From G965276675 sp965276675 (GTDB lineage: Bacteria > Acidobacteriota > Terriglobia > Terriglobales > Acidobacteriaceae), in the NCBI GenBank assembly GCA_965276675.1, contig OZ255624.1:3100001-3164000 (forward strand): a stretch of 64,000 nt of DNA. Direction: 5' to 3'. The translations under genes and the position numbers were made by a program. Shown one piece after another: positions 18,988 to 28,075 of this stretch (position 1 is the first letter of the stretch; the number at the start of each line of letters is the position of its first letter). The notes under the pieces were generated by a model, which was given only the letters and a program-made list of their open reading frames with translations, did no database searches and was not told the origin of the DNA.

Positions 18988-20814
18988 ATGACCGAACCCA
19001 GCACACAAGCCGTTGCTACGAGCCCCTGGCGCGAGCGCCTCTCAGCACTGCGCAACATCCCGCCTGTGCTCCGCATCCTGTGGGAGTCTGGGCCATCTGT
19101 CGTCACGTGGGGCGTCGTGCTGCGTGTGCTGGTCTCGGCCCTTCCGGTGTTGCTCGCAAAGATTGCCGCGGTCATTCTCGGTTACGTCAAGCAAGCCATC
19201 GACCATCAAGGCGTGCCGCACTATTTCTGGTGGCTCGTCGTTCTGGAAGTCGCACTGGCTATCCTAGCGAACACGCTGAACCGCACCGTCGACTACCTCG
19301 ACAGCCTGCTCGCCGACCGCTATACCAATCACGTGAGCGTCCGGGTGATGGAGCAAGCGGCCCAGCTCGACCTCACCACCTACGAAGATCCGGTCTTCTA
19401 CGACCGCCTCGAACGCGCGCGCGTGCAGGCCACCGACCGCCTCTCTATGATCCAGGCGATGGGCCGTCTGCTGCAGCAGGTGCTCACCACCGCCATCTTC
19501 ACCGGCATCCTGATGTTTCACTCGCCCTGGCTGGTCCTGCTGCTTACGCTCGGCGTGCTGCCCTCTTTCTTTGGCGAGACCCACTACGCCTTTCTGGGCT
19601 ATGCCAAGAACTTCCGCCAGACTCCGGCCAAGCGCCAAATGGACTACCTGCGCCAGGTCGCCGGCAGTCGCGAGGGCGCCAAGGAGCTGAAGCTCTTCAA
19701 CCTGGCCGGCTACCTCACGGGCCGTTTCTCCAAGCTCTCCCAGCAGGTCTACGAAGAAAACGTCGATCTCTCCCGCCGCAAGCTCTTCTGGGGCGGCCTG
19801 CTCACGATGATCGGCACGCTGGGGTACTACGGTTCGTACGCGTTCGTAATCTATCGCGCTGTCACCGGCAGCTACGACATTGAGACCTACGCATTCCTCA
19901 CCAGTTCCATTATCCAGGCGAGTTCCAACCTGCAGCAGGTCTTTTCCACTGCCTCTGGTATCGCCGATCAGGCACTCTTCCTCACCGATCTCATCGCCTT
20001 CTTCGAGATGAAACCTACCGTGCTCTCAAAGCCCGACGGCCTGCCAATTCCCCGGCCCATCCGCCAGGGGTTTGAGTTCCGCAACGTCTCGTTTGCCTAC
20101 CCGGGCACGACGCGCCGGGTGCTGCGCAACTTCAACTTTCATCTCCGGCCCGGGGAACGCATCGCGCTCATCGGCGAAAATGGTCAGGGCAAGACCACGG
20201 TCGTCAAACTCATCACGCGTCTCTATGATCCGACCGAGGGCCAGATCCTGCTCGACGGCATCGATCTGCGGGAGTACAAGCTTGAGGATCTCCACCATGA
20301 GATGGGCGTCATCTTTCAGGACTTCATGCGCTACGAGATGACCGCGCGCGAGAACATCGGCGTCGGTCGTGTGGAACGCGAGCATTCGCAATCCGAGATT
20401 GAGCACGCCGCCGAGCAAAGCCTTGCCGCGAGCGTCGTCGCCAAGCTCGCCGGCAACTACGACCAGATGCTCGGACGCCGCTTTGAAGGGGGCGTCGAGC
20501 TCTCTGGCGGTGAGTGGCAGCGCGTGGCGCTTGCCCGCGCCTACCTGCGCGATGCGCAGCTTCTCATCCTCGACGAACCCACCGCAGCGCTCGATGCACG
20601 CAGCGAGCTGGAGGTCTTTGAGCGTTTCGCAGAACTCACCGAGGACAAGATGGCACTGCTGATCTCTCACCGCTTCTCGACCGTACGGATGGCCGATCGC
20701 ATCGTCGTGCTCGAAGGTGGCCGGCTCGTTGAAGAAGGAACTCACGCGCAGCTTATAGCTTTAGGCGGCCGCTACGCTGGGATGTTCGAGATGCAGGCGG
20801 CAAGCTACCGATGA
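18988..20814 (+). CDS. ABC exporter (fused permease and ATPase), coupled to a glucan synthase
   Basis: A 608-residue half-transporter: a six-helix exporter membrane domain (about residues 30-335) and a C-terminal ATPase (about 355-600). Walker A is GENGQGKTT (glutamine instead of the usual serine), the signature is LSGGEWQR, Walker B LLILDEPTAALD, and the H-loop LISHRFST. Its stop overlaps the start of the next gene by four bases (ATGA), which implies translational coupling. In rhizobia, NdvA/ChvA exports cyclic beta-1,2-glucan made by NdvB/ChvB. By size, architecture and context I infer that this protein exports the product of the downstream synthase. It is a general exporter by sequence, so the substrate remains an inference. 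Confidence 0.85.
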   Translation: MTEPSTQAVATSPWRERLSALRNIPPVLRILWESGPSVVTWGVVLRVLVSALPVLLAKIAAVILGYVKQAIDHQGVPHYFWWLVVLEVALAILANTLNRTVDYLDSLLADRYTNHVSVRVMEQAAQLDLTTYEDPVFYDRLERARVQATDRLSMIQAMGRLLQQVLTTAIFTGILMFHSPWLVLLLTLGVLPSFFGETHYAFLGYAKNFRQTPAKRQMDYLRQVAGSREGAKELKLFNLAGYLTGRFSKLSQQVYEENVDLSRRKLFWGGLLTMIGTLGYYGSYAFVIYRAVTGSYDIETYAFLTSSIIQASSNLQQVFSTASGIADQALFLTDLIAFFEMKPTVLSKPDGLPIPRPIRQGFEFRNVSFAYPGTTRRVLRNFNFHLRPGERIALIGENGQGKTTVVKLITRLYDPTEGQILLDGIDLREYKLEDLHHEMGVIFQDFMRYEMTARENIGVGRVEREHSQSEIEHAAEQSLAASVVAKLAGNYDQMLGRRFEGGVELSGGEWQRVALARAYLRDAQLLILDEPTAALDARSELEVFERFAELTEDKMALLISHRFSTVRMADRIVVLEGGRLVEEGTHAQLIALGGRYAGMFEMQAASYR

Positions 20815-23800
20815 ACAATCAAGCTCCCAACCTCTCCGCTAGCACCGCTCCCGAGACGGAGCCAGTCGCAGCGCCTCCGGTCGCAACTCCCATAGAATCG
20901 ACCGGAGCGCAGGAATACCGAATCGATCTCGAAACGTTGCGGCAACAAGCGCGCGCCGCTGCGCCCACCTGGAACGTCGCCCATACTCCCTCGGGCGCCG
21001 ATCTCTTCTCCCGGCGCATCACCGCGACGCGCTCTGTGCTCAACCAGGTCTACGACGAACTCGACCGCCGTCCGATGCCCACCTATAAGCCAGGTGAGCC
21101 GCTCGATCCACTTCTTGAACTGCGCGAAAATCCACGGCTGCTGCAGGCCGTACTCAATGAAATAGCCTCCATCCGGAAGCGGCTCGCGAGATTGCCGCAC
21201 CTTATCCGCGAACGCGAAGGCGATGAGCCGCGCGTTGTAACTGTGGCAGATGCATATCTTCAGGCGACCGCGTCCACCTGGTCCACCGATGCCGTCACAT
21301 CCTTCCTGGACGAGGTACAGAAGAACGATCCGCTCACCCTGCGCGAGCTTTGGGCCTTCCCCACCGCCGTCAAGTTTCTACTGCTTGAGGAGATCCTCAC
21401 GCAGGCCCGCGCCGTCATCGCCAATCCCGGCTCTCACGATCCCGCAGGTGCAGCACTGCTCAAACGGCGCTTCTCTAGCATCCGCGCTGCCATCTATGCG
21501 AGCTGGACGACGATGATCGAATCGCTTGTCGTCTATGACGCGGTCCTGCGCCGGGATCCGGTCGGCGCCTACCCAGCCATGGACTTCGAAAGCCGCGAAT
21601 TCTACCGTGAGCGCGTTGCGGAGATCTCCCGCTCTTCCGATCACACAGAACTAGAGGTTGCCGAAGCAGCACTGGCATTAGCGCAGCGCACACCCACTGG
21701 TCAGCTGCCACCCCGTTTGGCACAGCGTCGCGCGCACGTCGGCTACTACCTCATTGATAAAGGTTTTCCCGACCTCGCCGCGCGCGTGGGCTACCGGCCA
21801 CGACTGCTGAACCGCATCCGTATCGCGGTGTGGCGCAGTGCGGATGACTTCTACATCGGCGGCATTCAAATCCTCACCATCATCCTGATCGGCCTGATCC
21901 TCGCTGTTCTGGTGCCCAACTACTCCATCTTTGGCGGCCTCACCGTCGCTTTCATCCTGTTGCTTCTTCCAGCGGCGCAGGGCGCAGTCGATCTGGTCAA
22001 TAACACCGTAACCGCCATCTTCAAAGCGAACCCTCTGCCCAAGATGGACTTCAGCGCAGGCCTGCCTACGGAGCTGACCACACTGGTCGCCGTCCCCACC
22101 TTGCTCCTGAATGACAAACAGGTGCGCGAACTCTTCGACGAACTGGAAGTTCGCTTCCTCGCCAACCAAGATCCGAATATTCACTTCGCGATCGTCAGCG
22201 ATCTGCCGGACTCGGTCACGCGTCCCCTTACGAACGACACCGATCCGCTGGTCGATCTAGCTGTTTCACTTACGGACGCGCTCAACGTCCGCTATGCGCG
22301 CGCGCGGGGCGGACACTTTCTGCTGCTGCATCGCCATCGTATCTTCAATGCACGCCAGGGTGTCTGGATGGGCTGGGAGCGCAAACGCGGCAAGCTGCTC
22401 GACCTGAATAAATTTCTGCAAGGCGAGTACGACAGCTTTCCGGTAAAGGCCGGCAACCTCGGCGTACTCTCGTCTGTCCACTACGTCATCACCCTCGACT
22501 CCGACACTCAACTGCCCCGTGGCACCGCGCACGGCATGGTCGGCGCCATGGCGCATCCTCTCAATCGTGCCGTCATCGATCCTCAACTGCGCATCGTGAC
22601 CGAAGGCTACGGCATCCTTCAGCCGCGCGTCGGGGTCAGTGTGCACTCCGCCTCGCGCTCGCGGCTGGCCGCACTTTACTCCGGCCAGACCGGCTTTGAT
22701 ATCTACACACGCGCAGTCTCGGATACCTATCAAGACCTCTACGGCGAAGGCAGCTTCACCGGCAAGGGCATCTATGAGGTCGCCACCCTTCACGCCGTGC
22801 TGGACCGCCGCTTCCCGCGCAACTCCCTGCTCAGTCATGACCTGATCGAAGGCGCTTACGCACGCGCCGGGCTGGTCACCGACATCGAAGTGATCGACGA
22901 TTACCCCTCGCACTACAGCGCCTTTCGCCGGCGCCAGCACCGCTGGGTGCGCGGTGACTGGCAGATCGCGCAGTGGATCTTCAACAAGGTTCCGGATGAG
23001 AGCGGCCGTCAGGTGCCCAATCCTATCTCGACCATCTCCCGCTGGAAGATCCTCGACAATCTTCGCCGCTCACTCGTCGAACCACTTACGCTGGCGTTGC
23101 TCGTCGCCGGCTGGCTCGGTCTGCCTGGTGGTCCGCTCTACTGGACGCTGGTCACGCTCTTTCTGCTCTTCATCCCCACGCTCGTCTCGCTCTGTTTCGG
23201 GATTGGCCGCGCGCTCGCCAGCACGCAAAAAGGTGAGGTCCAGGAGACCCTCGTCGGCTTTTCCCAGAGCCTCTTCATCACGCTACTAAACCTGGCGTAC
23301 CTGCCTCACCAAACGCTGCTCACGGTGGATGCCATTATCCGGGCGCTGGTGCGCCGCTTCATCACCGGCCAGCGTCTGCTGGAGTGGGAAACCGCGGCAG
23401 AAGCGGAATCAAACACCGGCCGCACGACTCCCGTCGACCGCTATCTGCGCGCCACACCTGTATTCACGCTCATAATCGCCGCAATCGTGGCCCTGATGCA
23501 TCCAGCGTCGCTGATCATCGCGTGGCCCATCCTGCTGCTCTGGGGTCTGGAAAACAGCATCACGGCATGGCTCAACAAACCTCCGCGCGAACAGCGGGCG
23601 AGTCTCACGCGGGATCAGGACCACTTCATGCGTCAGCTTGCGCTGCGCACCTGGCGCTTCTTTTACGAGTACGGCGGCGAGGCGCATAACTATCTCATTC
23701 CGGACAACGTCGAGGAAGACGGGCTCTTCGAGGCAGCTCGCGTCTCTCCCACCAACTTCGGGCTGCTACTCAATGCGCGTCAGGCGGCGCATACCTTCGG

Positions 23801-25379
23801 CTATCTCACAACGCCCGAGTTCGTCTCGCTCACCCAGAAAAGCCTGCTCACGTACGACAAACTGGGAAAGCTGAATGGTCATATCTATAACTGGTATGAC
23901 ACGCGCACGCTCGAGCCACTGCGCCCCATCACTGTCTCATCCGTCGACAGCGGGAATCTCGCGGCCTCCTTCTATACGCTGCGCTCGGGCGCTGAGTGGA
24001 TGCTGAGAAAGCCGCTACTCGACACACACCTCTTCTCCGGAATTCGCGATCAGTTGGCGTTGCTGCACGCACTCAAGGCCGCTCCTGTCGGGTTGCCGGC
24101 TCCGCCGCTCACAAACGAACTCGGCCAGTGGACAGCCTGGACCTTCGCGGCGGAAGGCAACCTGGTCTTTGCGCCCGTTAGAACAACAGCGGTTACAGAT
24201 AAGACCCTCAGCGAGGCGCAATGGTGGCTCGCCGAGTTGCACCGCCGCGTCGCAGCCCTGTGCAGCGTCGTGCGCGAGTATCTTCCTTGGCTTGAGCCGG
24301 AGTTTGCTCCATTGCGCGGGATCCCCGACCTCAAACCCCTGCTTGAAACGCCCACGGAGCCCAACACGTCCGCGACTCTCGCCATCGAGCTCTACGCGCG
24401 GCTGCAGCGTGTCCTACCCACTCTGTCTCCGGGCTCGCCCGAGCTCCTGCTAGCCGGGAAGCTGCGCGCGCTTCTTCCCGCAGCGCAGGAAAAGCTCGCA
24501 GCTCTCGCCGCCGAACTCCATGCACTCTCCCTAAAGGCCGAGCGGTGCGCAGCCGAGATGGACTTCAGCTTTCTTATCGAGCCCTCGCGCCAGATGCTTT
24601 CCATCGGCTACATGGTTGAGCAACACGAACTCCACAAGGCCTGCTACGACCTGCTCTGCTCTGAGGCCCGCATCGGGGCCTTCATCGCCGTAGCGAAGGG
24701 CGAAGCGCCGCAGCAAAGCTGGTTCAAGCTCGGCCGCATTCACACCGTCGCCTACGGTCGCCCGGTTCTTATCTCCTGGACCGGCACCATGTTCGAGTAC
24801 CTGATGCCGGCGCTCTGGATGCGCTCGTATCCCGACACCCTGGTCTCGCGCACTTTGGACGGTGTGGTGGCTGTCCAGCGCGCCTACGCTCGCGAGCAGA
24901 ACAAAATTCCTTGGGGAGTCTCGGAGTGCGGCTACTCTAAGAGAGACGACGCCGGCCATTACCATTACCAGGCCTTTGGCATGCCGGCGATCGCACTCAA
25001 GTGGGACGCCGAAGCCGGGCCTGTCATCTCGCCCTACTCCACACTCCTGGCCCTCGCCATCGATCCCATTGAATCCCTGCGCAATCTACATCGCATGGCC
25101 GACGCAGGCTGGATCGGCGCTTACGGCTTCTACGAGGCTGCCGACTACCAGGAATCCTTGAAGACTCCACAGCTGGTCCGTGAATGGATGGCCCACCACC
25201 AAGGCATGTCCCTGCTCGCCATCTTGAATCTCCTGCACGACAACATCGTGCAAGAGTGGTTCCACGCCAACCCGAATCTAAGAGCGACCGAGCTGCTGCT
25301 CCACGAGAAGCCAATTCGCGAATCGTTGCTGCTTGCGGAGCACCGGGAGTCCAACCCGCGCAAACGCAACGCCGCCTGA
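20811..25379 (+). CDS. Cyclic beta-1,2-glucan synthase-like protein (GT84 plus glycoamylase-like domain), no phosphorylase domain
   Basis: A 1522-residue inner-membrane protein. After a soluble N-terminal helical region come two membrane helices (about residues 347-396). A GT84-type glycosyltransferase follows with LDSDTQLPRG (about 560) and RRRQHRWVRGDW (about 706). Further membrane helices lie at about 755-925, and then the glycoamylase-like domain to about 1500, with FEAARVSPTNFG, PWGVSECGYS and EWMAHHQGMSLLA. NdvB/ChvB proteins are about 2800 residues and continue into a C-terminal GH94-like phosphorylase domain, which is missing; the gene ends shortly after ELLLHEKPIRESL. The upstream ABC exporter overlaps it by four bases. 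Polymer linkage and ring closure are not proven by sequence. Confidence 0.82.
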   Translation: MNNQAPNLSASTAPETEPVAAPPVATPIESTGAQEYRIDLETLRQQARAAAPTWNVAHTPSGADLFSRRITATRSVLNQVYDELDRRPMPTYKPGEPLDPLLELRENPRLLQAVLNEIASIRKRLARLPHLIREREGDEPRVVTVADAYLQATASTWSTDAVTSFLDEVQKNDPLTLRELWAFPTAVKFLLLEEILTQARAVIANPGSHDPAGAALLKRRFSSIRAAIYASWTTMIESLVVYDAVLRRDPVGAYPAMDFESREFYRERVAEISRSSDHTELEVAEAALALAQRTPTGQLPPRLAQRRAHVGYYLIDKGFPDLAARVGYRPRLLNRIRIAVWRSADDFYIGGIQILTIILIGLILAVLVPNYSIFGGLTVAFILLLLPAAQGAVDLVNNTVTAIFKANPLPKMDFSAGLPTELTTLVAVPTLLLNDKQVRELFDELEVRFLANQDPNIHFAIVSDLPDSVTRPLTNDTDPLVDLAVSLTDALNVRYARARGGHFLLLHRHRIFNARQGVWMGWERKRGKLLDLNKFLQGEYDSFPVKAGNLGVLSSVHYVITLDSDTQLPRGTAHGMVGAMAHPLNRAVIDPQLRIVTEGYGILQPRVGVSVHSASRSRLAALYSGQTGFDIYTRAVSDTYQDLYGEGSFTGKGIYEVATLHAVLDRRFPRNSLLSHDLIEGAYARAGLVTDIEVIDDYPSHYSAFRRRQHRWVRGDWQIAQWIFNKVPDESGRQVPNPISTISRWKILDNLRRSLVEPLTLALLVAGWLGLPGGPLYWTLVTLFLLFIPTLVSLCFGIGRALASTQKGEVQETLVGFSQSLFITLLNLAYLPHQTLLTVDAIIRALVRRFITGQRLLEWETAAEAESNTGRTTPVDRYLRATPVFTLIIAAIVALMHPASLIIAWPILLLWGLENSITAWLNKPPREQRASLTRDQDHFMRQLALRTWRFFYEYGGEAHNYLIPDNVEEDGLFEAARVSPTNFGLLLNARQAAHTFGYLTTPEFVSLTQKSLLTYDKLGKLNGHIYNWYDTRTLEPLRPITVSSVDSGNLAASFYTLRSGAEWMLRKPLLDTHLFSGIRDQLALLHALKAAPVGLPAPPLTNELGQWTAWTFAAEGNLVFAPVRTTAVTDKTLSEAQWWLAELHRRVAALCSVVREYLPWLEPEFAPLRGIPDLKPLLETPTEPNTSATLAIELYARLQRVLPTLSPGSPELLLAGKLRALLPAAQEKLAALAAELHALSLKAERCAAEMDFSFLIEPSRQMLSIGYMVEQHELHKACYDLLCSEARIGAFIAVAKGEAPQQSWFKLGRIHTVAYGRPVLISWTGTMFEYLMPALWMRSYPDTLVSRTLDGVVAVQRAYAREQNKIPWGVSECGYSKRDDAGHYHYQAFGMPAIALKWDAEAGPVISPYSTLLALAIDPIESLRNLHRMADAGWIGAYGFYEAADYQESLKTPQLVREWMAHHQGMSLLAILNLLHDNIVQEWFHANPNLRATELLLHEKPIRESLLLAEHRESNPRKRNAA

Positions 25380-25394
25380 GTACAGACGCATCTC

Positions 25395-25434
25395 TGTCGT
25401 CCTGAGCGAAGCGCAGGGTAGTCGAAGGACCTGC
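25395..25434. repeat. Short dispersed repeat (GTCxTCCTGAGCGAAG type)
   Basis: TGTCGTCCTGAGCGAAGCG followed by GTCGAAGGACCTGCAG lies just after the glucan synthase stop. It shares the TGTC-TCC start and the GGACCTGC end with the repeats at 971 and 46843 but has a different middle. Such units are frequent between acidobacterial genes. Confidence 0.5.
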
Positions 25435-25458
25435 AGTTCCATTCCTGCAAACTCACCA

Positions 25459-25513
25459 TGTCATCCCGGGTGCCCCATCCTGAGCGGCTTAATCGCGGAG
25501 GGTGGGATCTCAC
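25459..25513. repeat. Short dispersed repeat (TGTCATCCC...GTGGGATCTCAC type)
   Basis: A second unit begins TGTCATCCCGGGTGCCCCAT and ends GGAGGGTGGGATCTCAC, giving partly self-complementary ends (ATCCC / GGGAT). It directly follows the previous repeat in the short space between convergent genes. Confidence 0.5.
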
Positions 25514-25524
25514 AAGCCCTACCT

Positions 25525-25989
25525 TCAAGCAGTAATCAACGCCGCACAGTGCCGGTCATGCACCTCCAACACCTTCTTTGCGCGTTCCGGATCGGTCGAC
25601 CAACGGCTCGAGACCAGCGTGACAAACTGCTCTCCACTTGCCGCCTGCAGAGCTTTCGCATAAACCGGATAACGCCCGCTTAATCCTTCCAGCATCCGCA
25701 TTCGCTCCTTGAAGCAGCTCGCCCAATCCACAAACTTCACCCACCGCGCCGGCACCGTCACCCACTGCCCATGCAGGAACTCCCGCGTCGACATCTCCAA
25801 CGTGCCGGTACCGCTTAGCGGGGTCGCATACTGCTTCTGACCGAAGAGATTGTTCGCCTCCACTGCCAAGCGCGATAGCCCCCAACCAGATTCAAGCGCC
25901 GCTTCGCACGCGGCGTATTCTGGAAAGACATGCCCTGCCTCCGCAGCAGCAGCCGCGGCCCTGCACAGAAACTCATTTTGCTGTGTCAC
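25525..25989 (-). CDS. Glucosaminidase-domain protein (endo-beta-N-acetylglucosaminidase fold)
   Basis: About 154 residues from the GTG at 25989; longer readings would run into a terminator hairpin, so the start is uncertain. The family core is ACEAALESGWGLSRLA, in which the glutamate corresponds to the catalytic residue of FlgJ/LytG-type glucosaminidases, followed by NNLFGQK and a FVDWASCFKERMRML segment. Such domains cleave peptidoglycan glycan strands. No signal peptide is visible from this start, so it may act in the cytoplasm, be phage-derived, or use an unusual export route. It is convergent with the glucan synthase and follows a radical SAM gene. Confidence 0.72.
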   Translation of the reverse strand: MTQQNEFLCRAAAAAAEAGHVFPEYAACEAALESGWGLSRLAVEANNLFGQKQYATPLSGTGTLEMSTREFLHGQWVTVPARWVKFVDWASCFKERMRMLEGLSGRYPVYAKALQAASGEQFVTLVSSRWSTDPERAKKVLEVHDRHCAALITA

Positions 25990-26000
25990 CCTCACCCGCC

Positions 26001-26037
26001 CCAAACGCAAAAGGGCAAAGCCCGGAGGCTCTGCCCT
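26001..26037 (-). terminator. Rho-independent terminator after the radical SAM gene
   Basis: An inverted repeat (AGGGCAAAGCC / GGCTCTGCCCT, 26012-26037, small CGGA loop) is followed on the minus strand by TTTTGCGTTT. It lies about 90 bases after the radical SAM stop. Confidence 0.72.
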
Positions 26038-26127
26038 GTGTGTCTAACCACTCCCTTTATTGTTTCAGAACCGGCGCATAACTACGCCAAAGTGTCAAAC
26101 GCAGCTCTTGACCGGTATCCCGAGCGG

Positions 26128-27720
26128 CTAAGGAAGGATGGGGAAAGAAGTCACCTGATCATCCACAATGCCTGAAAACACCGCATGTTTCATCGCACTC
26201 GGAAGCCCGATCTCCCACACCGGCGATTGCAGCTCCGGCATCGGCTTGGCCACAAAAATCTTGCGGCACTGGGCTGCAATCCATCGCGCCGAGGACTTCG
26301 CCTTTTTCCGGCGTGCGCTATCGGTTGAGATTCCGGTACCTGCATACATTTGCCGGTAGAGCTTCGACAGGAGCACAAACGCCAGACGCGCGCGCCACGT
26401 CGGCGTACAAGCCGAGCGCTTCCAGATCGAGCTCATAGTGTAGAAGCGGTCCCAAACTCCCTGCGTCCGATCGCGAATCTCATCCGAGCTCATGAGCGGA
26501 TGCGGCGTAAACATCTTCGGCCGGATTCTGGACGGGATCAGCCAATAGCGTGTAATTGGGGTGCCCTCCACAAGAGTCGGGTTCTTTGCCTGCTCTTTCT
26601 CCCAGCGGCCAAAGTCTACAGTGCCCGGAAACGGTGTCATCATCACGAACTGCGCAAAGGTGACGTTTGCTTTCAGCGCCAACTCTGCTGTTGCGTCGAA
26701 GGTGCTGGGTTTGTCTGTGGGCAGGCCGAAGATGAAGGAGCCCAGAACATGCACGCCGTGTTCCTGAAAGGTCTGCAACTGACGAACCAACTGATCGCCG
26801 GACAGGTTGAAGTCCTTATAAACCGCCTTCAGTCCCTCTGGCGTTACGGCCTCTACACCAACCAGCGCACCCTTGATATTGGCGCGACGCATGGCATCTA
26901 GGTAATCCGTGTCTTCCGCCGCTTCCATCGTGATCTGCGTGAAGAACACCATGTCGTTGGGCAATTTCGCAAGCTCAGCCATCAGCATGAACCGCTCGCC
27001 CCGGATCTCCTCTAGCTCCTCTACTTTGGCCCAGTTCTTCTGCTCTCGTGCCAGCCGCAAATCCGTCAGCGTCACCGGGTAAAAGTTGTCGTCCGCTAAC
27101 GCAATGAAGCGAAACCCCTTCCGCCGCAGATCGACGATCTCATCGATCACGCTTTGAAATTTTCGTTGCCTGGGCTTCTGCCCGTCGGTGCGCCATACGG
27201 AACAGAACGAGCAATGCTTCGGACAGCCGCGAATCGTCTGCACGGACGCCCACATATATTTATCGGTCGGCATCAGGTCCCAGCGCGCCGCCAGGAACTG
27301 GTCTCCCTCGATCCTGCCGCCCTCATAAATCCGGCCAGGAGTTCCGGCCACGCAATCTCGAATCACCGCCGCCCAGATCACGTCTCCGTCGCCCTTCACG
27401 GCGCAATGCGCCTCTCCGCGCTCGAACACCTCTTCCGGAAACAGCGTCGCATGGATTCCGCCATAGACCACCCAGGCTCCACGCGCACGCGCCATCTTGC
27501 CCACCTCATACCCGCGCAAAGCATTTCCCGTGTGAACGCTGATTCCGACGACATCCCCAGGCTCGATGGTGGCTGGATCGAGCTGCTCTATCGACTCATC
27601 CACCAGAATCGGATCGCCGAGATCTCGTGGTGTCGCCGCTGCCAGCACAAAAAGCCAACGCGGCGTAATGACCGCCGTGCCAAAGGAATTGTCGCTTGGA
27701 TTAATGAGGTGAACCTTCAC
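26128..27720 (-). CDS. Cobalamin-binding-domain radical SAM protein
   Basis: A 530-residue protein starting at a GTG. The N-terminal half (about residues 1-130) resembles a B12-binding Rossmann domain (MKVHLINPSDNSFGT, VGISVHTGNALRGYEVG, VVYGGIHATLFPEE). The radical SAM cluster motif is CPKHCSFC with cysteines at 166, 170 and 173. HVLGSFIFGLPTDKPSTF and MMTPFPGTVDFGRW follow, as in the B12-radical SAM class that includes hopanoid methylases HpnP/HpnR and Mg-protoporphyrin cyclase relatives. The C-terminal 90 residues are basic and unassigned. The reaction cannot be named. No pathway genes adjoin; upstream is metH, also a B12 enzyme, separated by a terminator. Confidence 0.85.
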   Translation of the reverse strand: MKVHLINPSDNSFGTAVITPRWLFVLAAATPRDLGDPILVDESIEQLDPATIEPGDVVGISVHTGNALRGYEVGKMARARGAWVVYGGIHATLFPEEVFERGEAHCAVKGDGDVIWAAVIRDCVAGTPGRIYEGGRIEGDQFLAARWDLMPTDKYMWASVQTIRGCPKHCSFCSVWRTDGQKPRQRKFQSVIDEIVDLRRKGFRFIALADDNFYPVTLTDLRLAREQKNWAKVEELEEIRGERFMLMAELAKLPNDMVFFTQITMEAAEDTDYLDAMRRANIKGALVGVEAVTPEGLKAVYKDFNLSGDQLVRQLQTFQEHGVHVLGSFIFGLPTDKPSTFDATAELALKANVTFAQFVMMTPFPGTVDFGRWEKEQAKNPTLVEGTPITRYWLIPSRIRPKMFTPHPLMSSDEIRDRTQGVWDRFYTMSSIWKRSACTPTWRARLAFVLLSKLYRQMYAGTGISTDSARRKKAKSSARWIAAQCRKIFVAKPMPELQSPVWEIGLPSAMKHAVFSGIVDDQVTSFPILP

Positions 27721-27892
27721 CGGGCCTACTTTCTATTACGGAATCGAAACAGCAAGCCCAACCCATTCATATGGTTGAAGTTCACTGCAATCGAGTGCGC
27801 GCTCAAATTCTCCGAACTGTTAGCTACCGGACAGACGAAATGAGCATATTTCGTACGATGCTTGATTTGTGAAGGCAGGCGGGTTCGAACGC

Positions 27893-27929
27893 AAAAAGAG
27901 GGCCATGGCTTCGCAAACCCTGGCTCTCT
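27893..27929 (-). terminator. Probable terminator after metH
   Basis: In the 355-base gene-free stretch 27721-28075 an imperfect 12-bp inverted repeat (AGAGGGCCATGG / CCCTGGCTCTCT, two mismatches, 27897-27929) is followed on the minus strand by TTTTTGCG. It lies about 150 bases after the metH stop. I see nothing else convincing in this stretch. Confidence 0.6.
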
Positions 27930-28075
27930 CCTTTAGCGTGACAATCTCTTGCCATATCAGTGACGCAGCGTGATGTGCCGGCGAAAACGGATATCTTAGT
28001 TCCTTTCACAATCGAAGTGAAGTCAGACCAGGTGTTCCACCTTGCAGCGGGCGTGTGCACGCAATGCGAGACACG

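Noticed and set aside
27878..27892. GCGGGTTCGAACGC resembling a tRNA T-arm
   Set aside because: The bases around TTCGAAC do not form the 5-bp T-stem and no acceptor, D or anticodon arm can be drawn on either strand.
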